From the NCBI GenBank assembly GCA_031279875.1, contig JAITHS010000248.1:1-7367 (forward strand): DNA of 7,367 nt, in the 5' to 3' direction. Positions 1 to 5,602 of the stretch are shown in pieces (the first letter of the stretch is position 1; each line of letters begins with the position of its first letter). The notes below the pieces were generated by a model. That model had not been told where the DNA came from. It saw only the letters and a program-made list of their open reading frames with translations, and did no database searches. Source of the stretch: Tannerella sp. (GTDB taxonomy: Bacteria > Bacteroidota > Bacteroidia > Bacteroidales > Tannerellaceae). The translations under genes were made by a program, and so were the position numbers.

Positions 1-1
1 C

Positions 2-352
2 GACGGTATCTACCTCTACATCGACGCTGCCAATCTGTCGCTGCTCGACGTTGACGCCGGCATCTACAAGTTTTGGGTCTCCTCAACCGGCAACGTAACC
101 CGCTGGGACGGCAAAGAAGGCAAATGGGTCGATGTACCTGCCGACGGGCTGACCGTCAACGCCCAAAAGACCACCGACGGCTACACGCTCGACATCGCCC
201 TCTCGCGCGCCAAACTGTCCGGCTTCAACGACAAAGGCATCCGCTTCGCCATCGGCCTGAGCAACTTCACAACCCCCACCCTCGGCATCACCGAACTGCT
301 ATCACTTTGTCAGGATCTCCGCTCCGCCAGCTGGATAGGCGTCGTATTTTGA
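2..352 (+). CDS. C-terminal fragment of secreted protein with CBM9-like sugar-binding domain (5' end outside window)
   Basis: An open frame enters from the left edge and ends at TGA 350-352, leaving 116 residues with no start codon in view. It reads as an all-beta fold: a Y-L-Y-I-D-A run near residue 5, I-Y-K-F-W-V-S near 21, R-W-D-G-K-E-G-K-W near 34, then G-Y-T-L-D-I-A-L and a final W-I-G-V-x-F. The order of an LYIDA strand, a GYT-x-DIAL strand and a terminal W-I-x-V-x-F strand resembles the C-terminal part of CBM9/DOMON-like sugar-binding domains attached to secreted Bacteroidetes proteins. That is recognition by eye, and the ligand is unknown. Third codon positions are strongly G/C (16 of the first 20 codons), against 9 of 20 at the start of the NigD-like gene. 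It converges on mnmE and its stop touches the repeat array. The enzymatic or structural part of the protein would lie upstream. The reading frame is fairly certain, the family less so. Confidence 0.7.
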   Translation, partial: DGIYLYIDAANLSLLDVDAGIYKFWVSSTGNVTRWDGKEGKWVDVPADGLTVNAQKTTDGYTLDIALSRAKLSGFNDKGIRFAIGLSNFTTPTLGITELLSLCQDLRSASWIGVVF

Positions 353-439
353 CCCTTGCAGCGGTTTGAAACCCTGCAAGCGGTTAAAAAACCCTTGCAG
401 CGGTTTCAAACCCTGCAAGCGGTTAAAAAAACCTTGCAG
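353..439. repeat. 39-bp-period array of alternating palindromic arms in a convergent intergenic region
   Basis: The same sequence recurs with an exact 39-bp period (the G ending CTTGCAG falls at 361, 400 and 439), giving about 2.3 copies. Each unit holds two related 16-mers, AACCCTTGCAGCGGTT and AACCCTGCAAGCGGTT. The result is five alternating arms: CTTGCAG at 355-361, 394-400 and 433-439, and CTGCAAG at 374-380 and 413-419. Each arm can pair with the neighbour on either side, with GGTT/AACC extending the stem past one bulged C. The hairpin centre is GGTTTGAAACC in copy 1 and GGTTTCAAACC in copy 2, which are reverse complements of each other. It fills the gap between two converging genes. Confidence 0.85.
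386..419 (-). terminator. Intrinsic terminator for the sigma/anti-sigma/mnmE transcript
   Basis: Read on the minus strand, arm CTTGCAG (419-413) pairs with CTGCAAG (400-394), extended by GGTTT/AAACC with one bulged C. Two G residues and six T residues (391-386) follow. It lies 32 nt past the mnmE stop codon. A weaker T7 tract at 431-425 lies closer to the stop. On the plus strand the hairpins are followed by A runs, so the array is a poor intrinsic terminator for the gene at 2-352. Confidence 0.7.
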
Positions 440-450
440 CGGTTTCAAAA

Positions 451-1881
451 TTATTTCCCGATACAGAACTTGGAAAAAATATTGGATAGGACATCGTTGG
501 GGAGGATTTCACCGCCGGTGATGGCGCCGAGGTGGCGGATGCAGTCTCGGATGTCTTCGGAGAGTAATTCGCCGGAAAGGTTGGCGGCAAGACCTTCAAG
601 AACACGGTCGATGGCTTCGCCGGCACGGAGAAGGGCTTCGTAGTGGCGAAGATTGGAGACTATGACGTTTGACAACTGACCACTAACCGTTGAACGCTGA
701 CCGCTAACCGCTGACCACTGACCTTTCGAGGTCATTTCCGTAATATATTGCTTAACACGCTCTATATCAGACTGTTCTTTGCAGCAGATATGTATCAGTC
801 GGACGTTGTTGACGGTATGTACAGGGCTACGGCGGGCGAGGTCGTTTTTTGTACCGAGCATGAGGACAGGTTTGCCGAAACGCTGTACCCATCGGGAGAG
901 TTCGATAACTTGGTCGTTATCTTCCTGCGTCAGGTCGAAAAGGTATAGGATGAGCGACGCTTTCTCTGCTTTCTCAAAACTGCGGCGGATGCCGAGTGTT
1001 TCGATGGCGTCGGTCGTGTCGTCGCGCAAACCGGCGGTGTCAATAAAGCGGTAAAGTTGTCCGTTGACGGTCAGCATTTCTTCGATTGTATCGCGGGTAG
1101 TGCCGGGTATGTCGGACACGATGGCGCGGTCGTCGTTGAGCAAGCCGTTGAGCAATGTTGACTTGCCGACGTTGGTTTTGCCGATGATAGCGACCGGGAT
1201 ACCATTTTTGATAGCGTTACCGGCGGCAAACGATTCGGCGAGGATATTGATACGGTCGCGGATAGTTGTGGCAAGCGTATGCAGTTGAGTACGGTCGGCA
1301 AAGTCAATATCATCGTGGTCGGAGAAATCAAGTTCGAGTTCTATAAGCGACACAAAATCAAGCAGTTGTTCACGCAGATTGGATAATTCGGACGAGAAGC
1401 CGCCGCGCATCTGATTGACGGCAAGGCGATGCATTCCTTCGGAGGTTGAGGCTATGAGGTCGGCGACGGCTTCCGCCTGCGAGAGGTCGATTTTGCCGTT
1501 GAGGAACGCCCGCATGGTAAACTCCCCCGGTTCAGCCTGTCGTGCGCCCGCAATGATCAGTAACCGCATGATTTCCTGTTGGATATATATTGAGCCGTGA
1601 CACGAAATCTCTACCGTATCTTCGCCGGTATAGGAGTGCGGGGCAAGGAATACGGATACTAACACGTCGTCGATTGGGGAGTTGTCCTTATAAACAGTGC
1701 GATATGCAACCGAATAAGGGCTTTGCTCTTGTATGGAAGCAGCAAAATTAACATTCGTTAACAATTTGTCGCTCACAGTCAGCGCTTCGGAGCCACTGAT
1801 ACGTATTACGGCTATGCCACCGACGCCGGAAGGAGTTGAGACGGCGCATATCGTATCGGCGTTAAAAGTGTTTGTATTCAT
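451..1881 (-). CDS. mnmE: tRNA uridine-5-carboxymethylaminomethyl(34) synthesis GTPase MnmE
   Basis: With MnmG, MnmE modifies the wobble uridine of tRNAs in the cytoplasm, using GTP, a tetrahydrofolate one-carbon unit and FAD. Here it is 476 residues. The N-terminal folate-binding domain (about 1-120) starts with D-T-I-C-A-V-S-T-P-S-G and contains H-S-Y-T-G-E-D and E-P-G-E-F-T. A helical part follows. The G domain has P-loop GKTNVGKS (234-241), whose N237 is the usual potassium-site asparagine, then TTRDT (261-265), DTAG (281-284) and TKND (344-347). The C-terminal CIGK (473-476) carries the family's conserved cysteine. Two departures: G4 is T-K-N-D rather than N-K-x-D, and G5 reads C-C-K rather than S-A-K. 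Residues about 386-403 are encoded by a heptamer minisatellite. I chose ATG 1881 because homologues begin close to this point; the frame opens 16 codons earlier, but that extension lies inside the preceding gene. The gap to that gene's stop is 2 nt. Confidence 0.97.
   Translation of the reverse strand: MNTNTFNADTICAVSTPSGVGGIAVIRISGSEALTVSDKLLTNVNFAASIQEQSPYSVAYRTVYKDNSPIDDVLVSVFLAPHSYTGEDTVEISCHGSIYIQQEIMRLLIIAGARQAEPGEFTMRAFLNGKIDLSQAEAVADLIASTSEGMHRLAVNQMRGGFSSELSNLREQLLDFVSLIELELDFSDHDDIDFADRTQLHTLATTIRDRINILAESFAAGNAIKNGIPVAIIGKTNVGKSTLLNGLLNDDRAIVSDIPGTTRDTIEEMLTVNGQLYRFIDTAGLRDDTTDAIETLGIRRSFEKAEKASLILYLFDLTQEDNDQVIELSRWVQRFGKPVLMLGTKNDLARRSPVHTVNNVRLIHICCKEQSDIERVKQYITEMTSKGQWSAVSGQRSTVSGQLSNVIVSNLRHYEALLRAGEAIDRVLEGLAANLSGELLSEDIRDCIRHLGAITGGEILPNDVLSNIFSKFCIGK
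675..723. repeat. Heptamer minisatellite within mnmE (7 copies, consensus GGTCAGY on the minus strand)
   Basis: Seven adjacent 7-mers read on the coding (minus) strand as GGTCAGT, GGTCAGC, GGTTAGC, GGTCAGC, GTTCAAC, GGTTAGT and GGTCAGT. A degenerate eighth copy sits at 668-674. Because 7 is not a multiple of 3, the array uses all three frames in turn and repeats every 21 nt, giving the peptide GQWSAVSGQRSTVSGQ. It lies between the G domain and the V-I-V-S-N-L-R-H-Y-E-A-L segment of MnmE, where homologues have a short variable linker. Confidence 0.9.
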
Positions 1882-1883
1882 AA

Positions 1884-3008
1884 TCAGAATTTTATTGTTA
1901 TTATTTTGTCTTTGAGACCGGGGTTCCATGACGGCCGGATTTTAATGAGACGGATAGCTTCGGCATCGGAAGTAGCACACAATGAATTAATTACTTTAAT
2001 ATCTGTCGGGCGACCGGCGCTATCGGTTGAGAATGAGAGAATTACTTCGCCTTTCACGTTGCGGCAATCGTCGTTTGGGCGTATCATGTTTTGTTGCACA
2101 AAGAGCGAAAAAGTATCACTCGAAGCGACAAAAGTATCGCTCGAAGCGACGGTTGCATTGCGTTTTTGAGTGCCGAAAGCGACTATTGTTACTTCATCGA
2201 GAACGTCATGGCGCGGTTGCATTGCAATCAGCAGACTGTCAGATAAATCCGACGCGCCGACAGTTTTGACTTCATAACCGATAAAGGAAATCATTAACAT
2301 TCCGGTATCTGCCGGAAGTTCAAAATATCCATCTATATTTGTTGTTGCGCCACTATTTGTATTCCGATAAACAACCGAAGCGCCGGACATAGGATCGCCG
2401 TTTTCGTCGATTACTTTGCCTTTTATTGAAGCGATAGCTGCGACTTCTGTTTCTGTAATACTGTCTTGAACCGTAACTGCTTGTTCGGCGTTGTTGGCAA
2501 GGGCTAATTCCTTTTGCTTTTTAGCGGGAGACGAATTCGATGCCGTTTCCGGCAAAGATTTTGCGGAAGACGAATTCGATGCCGCGCGCGGTTTGGACTC
2601 GGCAGGCGGCGCTAACTCGGCGGGCGGTTTTTCGGTTTGCTCTGTGAGCATAGCGCTTTCGTCAACATGTAGTGCTTCAAGTATCTGCGGTGCGTCATCG
2701 CTTTGTAACATTGACATTTCGGTATGCCGTTCAGCAGATTGTCGGTTAAGATACAAGTATCCGCCGCCGCCAAGACCGAGCAATAGCAGCAAACTTGCCG
2801 CAATACTCCAATAGCGAAGAGCATGACTGTCAGCCTGTGCCGTAACTTTTTTCCGCAGAGCCTTAATACGTGCTGCATGTTCGTTTGACGGCACAGCGTC
2901 GTAGCCTTCGAGCGCTTCACGCAGGAATGGGTCTTCCATCGCCGCACGTTCGATACGGTTGGCTGCTTTACCGCGACGGTTTCCTTTTATGTAGTCTAAA
3001 ATGCTCAT
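1884..3008 (-). CDS. Membrane anti-sigma factor with carboxypeptidase-regulatory and TonB C-terminal-like domains
   Basis: This 374-residue protein is the likely anti-sigma partner of the ECF sigma gene before it; ATGA at 3008-3005 overlaps the two and suggests translational coupling. Residues 1-60 are a charged cytoplasmic region with the Bacteroidetes motif D-P-F-L-R-E-A-L-E-G-Y (26-36) and no zinc HxxxCxxC signature. A hydrophobic, glycine-rich membrane helix spans about 66-87. Residues 90-190 are a low-complexity P/S/A/E linker containing a 13-residue duplication. A carboxypeptidase-regulatory-like domain follows (about 194-264: I-K-G-K-V-I-D-E-N-G-D-P, then G-Y-F-E-L and I-S-F-I-G-Y-E). 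Then comes L-D-E-V-T-I-V-A-F-G-T-Q-K (270-282), the segment seen in SusC/RagA receptors. Residues 315-374 resemble a TonB C-terminal domain (V-K-G-E-V-I-L-S-F, D-S-A-G-R-P-T-D-I-K-V-I, P-S-W-N-P-G). The anti-sigma role is inferred from position and the N-terminal motif. It could also act as an energy transducer. Confidence 0.85.
   Translation of the reverse strand: MSILDYIKGNRRGKAANRIERAAMEDPFLREALEGYDAVPSNEHAARIKALRKKVTAQADSHALRYWSIAASLLLLLGLGGGGYLYLNRQSAERHTEMSMLQSDDAPQILEALHVDESAMLTEQTEKPPAELAPPAESKPRAASNSSSAKSLPETASNSSPAKKQKELALANNAEQAVTVQDSITETEVAAIASIKGKVIDENGDPMSGASVVYRNTNSGATTNIDGYFELPADTGMLMISFIGYEVKTVGASDLSDSLLIAMQPRHDVLDEVTIVAFGTQKRNATVASSDTFVASSDTFSLFVQQNMIRPNDDCRNVKGEVILSFSTDSAGRPTDIKVINSLCATSDAEAIRLIKIRPSWNPGLKDKIITIKF
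2111..2152. repeat. 21-bp in-frame tandem duplication in the anti-sigma gene
   Basis: Two adjacent copies of a 21-bp unit (2111-2131 and 2132-2152) differ at three positions, one internal and two at the end. They encode V-A-S-S-D-T-F twice, just after the TonB-box-like segment and before the TonB C-terminal-like domain. The copy number keeps the reading frame. Confidence 0.85.
2521..2584. repeat. 39-bp-spaced direct repeat in the linker of the anti-sigma gene
   Basis: A 25-nt stretch at 2521-2545 recurs at 2560-2584 with two mismatches; the core GACGAATTCGATGCCG is identical. The 39-nt spacing equals 13 codons, so the protein reads A-S-N-S-S-x-A-K twice (residues 143-163) in its periplasmic low-complexity linker. 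Confidence 0.75.
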
Positions 3009-3571
3009 TTACTGTTCCTTTCGATACAAATTTTCAAATTACGCTTTCCGTTCTGAATATAACTTTTAACTTTATTAACAGTATATTGCGAACTTTCGGC
3101 TATATCCTGATACGACAAATCGTCAACAAAGAACCTGATAATGGCATTTCGCTGATTGTCGGGCAGTTTTTCGATACATTTATTTAATGCCTCTTTGTGT
3201 CCGTTGTCGTCTTCGTTTTCAAATAGATGCAAAATTTCGTCTGATTCCATAATTTCGGAGTTAAAATCGACAACAATTTCGCGGCTGTCGCGTCGTATCG
3301 TTTGCAAGCAGTGGTTTTTCATCACGGTAAAAATCCACGTTTTGAACGTTTTAACTTCATATTGAGCCATTTTGGGGAAGATAATCTCAAACAGTTCCAT
3401 CACAGCGTCTTCGGCGCGGGGTACGTCGTTAAGATACTTCAACCCAATACCATAAAGGAGAGGTATATAGCGGTTGTATAACTCTCCGAAACAGTCGGCG
3501 TCGGCGTCGTCAAGATAGCGTCGCAGCAATTCATCGTCCGACAGGTCTGATTTTCTCACGCCTGTAAACAT
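3005..3571 (-). CDS. ECF-type RNA polymerase sigma factor (sigma-70 family)
   Basis: This 188-residue protein has the two-domain ECF layout. Region 2 covers about 25-94 (F-G-E-L-Y-N-R-Y, A-E-D-A-V-M-E-L-F, then F-K-T-W-I-F-T-V-M-K-N-H and a basic R-R). After a short acidic linker, region 4 covers about 126-180 (L-P-D-N-Q-R-N-A-I-I-R-F-F, D-L-S-Y-Q-D-I-A-E-S-S, V-K-S-Y-I-Q-N-G-K-R-N-L). It binds core polymerase and directs it to its own promoter set. I chose ATG 3571. The frame also opens at TTG 3583, four codons earlier, but that codon lies inside the promoter's TAACTTTG box, upstream of the expected transcription start. The gene leads the operon and overlaps the anti-sigma gene by 4 nt, the usual arrangement for a sigma held at the membrane until a signal arrives. 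The gene transcribed divergently at 3675 is the most obvious candidate target. Confidence 0.95.
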   Translation of the reverse strand: MFTGVRKSDLSDDELLRRYLDDADADCFGELYNRYIPLLYGIGLKYLNDVPRAEDAVMELFEIIFPKMAQYEVKTFKTWIFTVMKNHCLQTIRRDSREIVVDFNSEIMESDEILHLFENEDDNGHKEALNKCIEKLPDNQRNAIIRFFVDDLSYQDIAESSQYTVNKVKSYIQNGKRNLKICIERNSK

Positions 3572-3674
3572 ATTTTGCTGCAAAGTTACAATTTTTTTTT
3601 CAATCTTTTATGGAATTATCAAAATCCGTTCATCTATTAGGAAAAATATCATTAACAATAAAATTTTAAACATT
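3572..3674. promoter_or_regulatory. AT-rich divergent promoter region between the sigma operon and the vWA gene
   Basis: These 103 bp separate two divergent starts. The left end carries the sigma gene's -7 box and a T9 tract at 3592-3600. On the plus side I find no TAnnTTTG box before ATG 3675. A GGAATT at 3612-3617 resembles the -35 element of many ECF promoters, but I cannot name a matching -10. The lack of a housekeeping box fits, but does not prove, control of the vWA gene by the neighbouring sigma factor. Confidence 0.4.
3581..3588 (-). promoter_or_regulatory. Bacteroidetes -7 promoter box upstream of the sigma factor gene
   Basis: On the minus strand the sequence is TAACTTTG, an exact match to the phylum's TAnnTTTG -7 element, ending 9 nt before ATG 3571. 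I see no TTTG -33 element at the usual spacing of about 20 nt; the nearest TTG is 12 nt upstream across an A tract. A transcript from here would have a leader of only a few nucleotides. Confidence 0.5.
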
Positions 3675-5513
3675 ATGAAAAGTAAATTATTTTCGGCAAT
3701 TTTGATTGCAATTTGTGTGCCGTTTTTTTGTATGGCATTAATTTCAACCGGTAAAAATGTTACCGTAACAGGTAAGGTAATCGACGAAGGCGGAGACCCG
3801 ATTGCGGGATGTTCCGTAATTCTGAAAGACACTCCTTACGGCGTTACAACTAATGCTACCGGCATGTACTCTATCGCTGCCAAGATGGGGCAGACACTTT
3901 TGTTTTCCTTTATCGGAATGGAGAATAAAGAAGTTGTTATCAAAGATTCCGTGATAAACGTAACATTGAAAGATATGCAAGAACAGCTGGAAGAAGTTGT
4001 GATTGTAGCCTTCGGACAGCAGAAAAAGAACCGCATCGTCGGCTCTTCGCGAGAACAAGCGATGATGTTTGTTCGGCCTTCGCTTTCGCCCAACTATGAC
4101 GCGCTGCAAGAAGAAGAGTACGGGCGCATCATCGAAAACACGTTCAAATATGCGCAAGATGTCCCTCTATCTACGTTTTCGATAGATGTTGACGCTGCAT
4201 CATACGGCAACATGCGGCGGATGCTCAATCAGGGTACGATACCGCCCAAAGACGCCGTCAGAACAGAAGAATTAATCAATTATTTCTCTTACAACTACGC
4301 GAAGCCGACAGGTTATGACCCTGTCAAAATTGCGGTCGAAGCAAGCGAATGTCCATGGAAAAAAGAACATAAACTTGTTCGTATTGCTCTGAAAGCCAAA
4401 GAGATAGAGAGCGACCGACTACCTGCTTCCAATTTTGTTTTCCTCATAGACGTGTCGGGGTCGATGGAAGGACATAACCGATTAGGTTTGGTGAAATCGT
4501 CTTTAAAGCTGTTAATCAACAACCTGCGCGACAAAGACCGTGTAGCGATAGTTGTATATGCAGGCGCGGCAGGCGAGAAACTGCCCTCAACACCCGGCAA
4601 CGACCGCCAAAAGATACTATCTGCACTTGACGAACTTGAAGCCGGCGGCTCAACGGCAGGCGGTGCAGGCATCGAACTGGCGTACAAAATAGCACAAAAA
4701 AACTTTATCAAAGACGGCAATAACCGCGTGATACTGTGTACCGACGGCGATTTCAATGTCGGCGTATCTTCAAACGAAGGTTTGGAACAACTTATCGAAC
4801 AGAAGCGCAAGTCGGGCGTATTTCTGACCGTTCTGGGCTACGGCATGGGCAACTATAAGGACAGTAAAATGCAGACCCTCGCAGAAAAAGGCAACGGCAA
4901 CCATGCTTATATCGATAACTTGCAGGAAGCCAACAAGACACTCGTTCAGGAGTTCGGCTCAACGATGTATGCCGTCGCAAAGGACGTTAAGTTGCAGGTT
5001 GAATTTAATCCTGCTAAAGTGCAGGCATACAGGCTGATAGGTTATGAGAACCGCTTGCTGCGCGACGAAGATTTCAACAACGATGCCATAGATGCGGGTG
5101 AGATGGGTGCAGGACATTGTGTAACAGCATTTTATGAGGTTGTACCTGTCGGAGTAACGTTTAGCGGTTCGGGAAGCGTAGATTCGTTGAAATATCAAAC
5201 CAAAACTGCTGTAACAACTTCTAATTCAACCGATTTGCTGACAGTCAAAATGCGCTACAAGAATCCCGACGAAGACACGAGCCGCAAACTCGAAGTATCT
5301 CTGACCGACATCAACACTACGCCGAGCGAGGATTTCCGCTTTGCCGCTTCCGTAGCGATGTTCGGACAGATATTGACCGGTTCGAGTTTCAAGGGCGACG
5401 CTACCTGCGACAAGGTTATAGCATTGGCTAAAAGCTCTTCGGGCAAGGATGAACAGGGCTATCGGCGAGAGTTTGTGAGGTTAGTCGAGGCGGCCAAAGG
5501 GTTGATGGAGTGA
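3675..5513 (+). CDS. Exported von Willebrand factor A protein, YfbK/DUF3520 type, with N-terminal carboxypeptidase-regulatory domain
   Basis: A 612-residue protein with an N-terminal signal sequence (basic M-K-S-K, hydrophobic to about residue 23). No convincing lipobox is visible. A carboxypeptidase-regulatory-like domain (about 29-100: V-T-G-K-V-I-D-E-G-G-D-P, F-S-F-I-G-M) is followed by L-E-E-V-V-I-V-A-F-G-Q-Q-K (105-117), the TonB-box-like segment of SusC/RagA receptors. Residues about 140-235 match the N-terminal domain of YfbK-like proteins (T-F-S-I-D-V-D-x-A-S-Y near 167, R-T-E-E-L-I-N-Y-F near 196). The vWA domain (about 253-432) has a complete metal-binding MIDAS: D259-x-S261-x-S263, T327 in G-G-S-T-A-G-G, and D357 in T-D-G-D-F-N. 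The rest, to 612, fits DUF3520. Such domains bind protein partners through a divalent metal; the partner here is unknown. It is divergent from the ECF sigma operon and shares the SusC-like module with its anti-sigma protein. Confidence 0.93.
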   Translation: MKSKLFSAILIAICVPFFCMALISTGKNVTVTGKVIDEGGDPIAGCSVILKDTPYGVTTNATGMYSIAAKMGQTLLFSFIGMENKEVVIKDSVINVTLKDMQEQLEEVVIVAFGQQKKNRIVGSSREQAMMFVRPSLSPNYDALQEEEYGRIIENTFKYAQDVPLSTFSIDVDAASYGNMRRMLNQGTIPPKDAVRTEELINYFSYNYAKPTGYDPVKIAVEASECPWKKEHKLVRIALKAKEIESDRLPASNFVFLIDVSGSMEGHNRLGLVKSSLKLLINNLRDKDRVAIVVYAGAAGEKLPSTPGNDRQKILSALDELEAGGSTAGGAGIELAYKIAQKNFIKDGNNRVILCTDGDFNVGVSSNEGLEQLIEQKRKSGVFLTVLGYGMGNYKDSKMQTLAEKGNGNHAYIDNLQEANKTLVQEFGSTMYAVAKDVKLQVEFNPAKVQAYRLIGYENRLLRDEDFNNDAIDAGEMGAGHCVTAFYEVVPVGVTFSGSGSVDSLKYQTKTAVTTSNSTDLLTVKMRYKNPDEDTSRKLEVSLTDINTTPSEDFRFAASVAMFGQILTGSSFKGDATCDKVIALAKSSSGKDEQGYRREFVRLVEAAKGLME

Positions 5514-5527
5514 TGATTGAGGGCTAT

Positions 5528-5555
5528 AAAAAAAAAGGGTTGTCTCACGACAACC
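5528..5555 (-). terminator. Intrinsic terminator of a short minus-strand transcript
   Basis: GGTTGTC (5538-5544) and GACAACC (5549-5555) form a perfect 7-bp stem with a 4-nt loop. On the minus strand it is followed by one C and nine T residues (A run 5528-5536 on the plus strand). On the plus strand no T run follows, so it does not serve the vWA gene that ends 14 nt upstream. Confidence 0.8.
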
Positions 5556-5598
5556 ACAATCTTAATGTTAACCTTAAATCTAATACCATGAAAAACAC
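5528..5598 (-). ncRNA. Candidate small RNA of about 70 nt between the vWA and NigD-like genes
   Basis: A canonical minus-strand promoter (5603-5634) faces an intrinsic terminator (5528-5555). The RNA between would be about 70 nt, with a start near 5598 inferred from the promoter position. Near its 5' end CCGTG pairs with CATGG around a T5 loop. The middle holds the self-complementary GTTAAC flanked by TTAA on both sides. The 3' end is the terminator hairpin and U tract. I see no reading frame of note in it. It is antisense to no annotated gene, although its terminator lies close behind the vWA stop. The short form, hairpins and terminal U tract fit a trans-acting small RNA. I recall similar intergenic stretches in Bacteroides genomes but cannot confirm this here. 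Confidence 0.55.
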
Positions 5599-5602
5599 GG
5601 TG

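Noticed and set aside
353..439. CRISPR array
   Set aside because: The units are contiguous with no unique spacers, there are fewer than three full copies, and no cas genes are present. The alternating arms fit a terminator-like palindrome array.
356..643. Plus-strand frame with a repeated L-Q-R-F-x-T-L-Q-A-V-K-K peptide
   Set aside because: The peptide repeat is only the 39-bp DNA array read as codons (39 is a multiple of 3). The rest of the frame is antisense to mnmE.
1882..1929. 16-codon N-terminal extension of MnmE
   Set aside because: It overlaps the anti-sigma coding end and is asparagine-rich filler. Known MnmE proteins begin close to D-T-I-x-A.
4313..4810. Long minus-strand open frame opposite the vWA gene
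   Set aside because: It is antisense to the MIDAS-containing vWA coding sequence, serine-rich in the way such shadows are, and has no recognisable domain.
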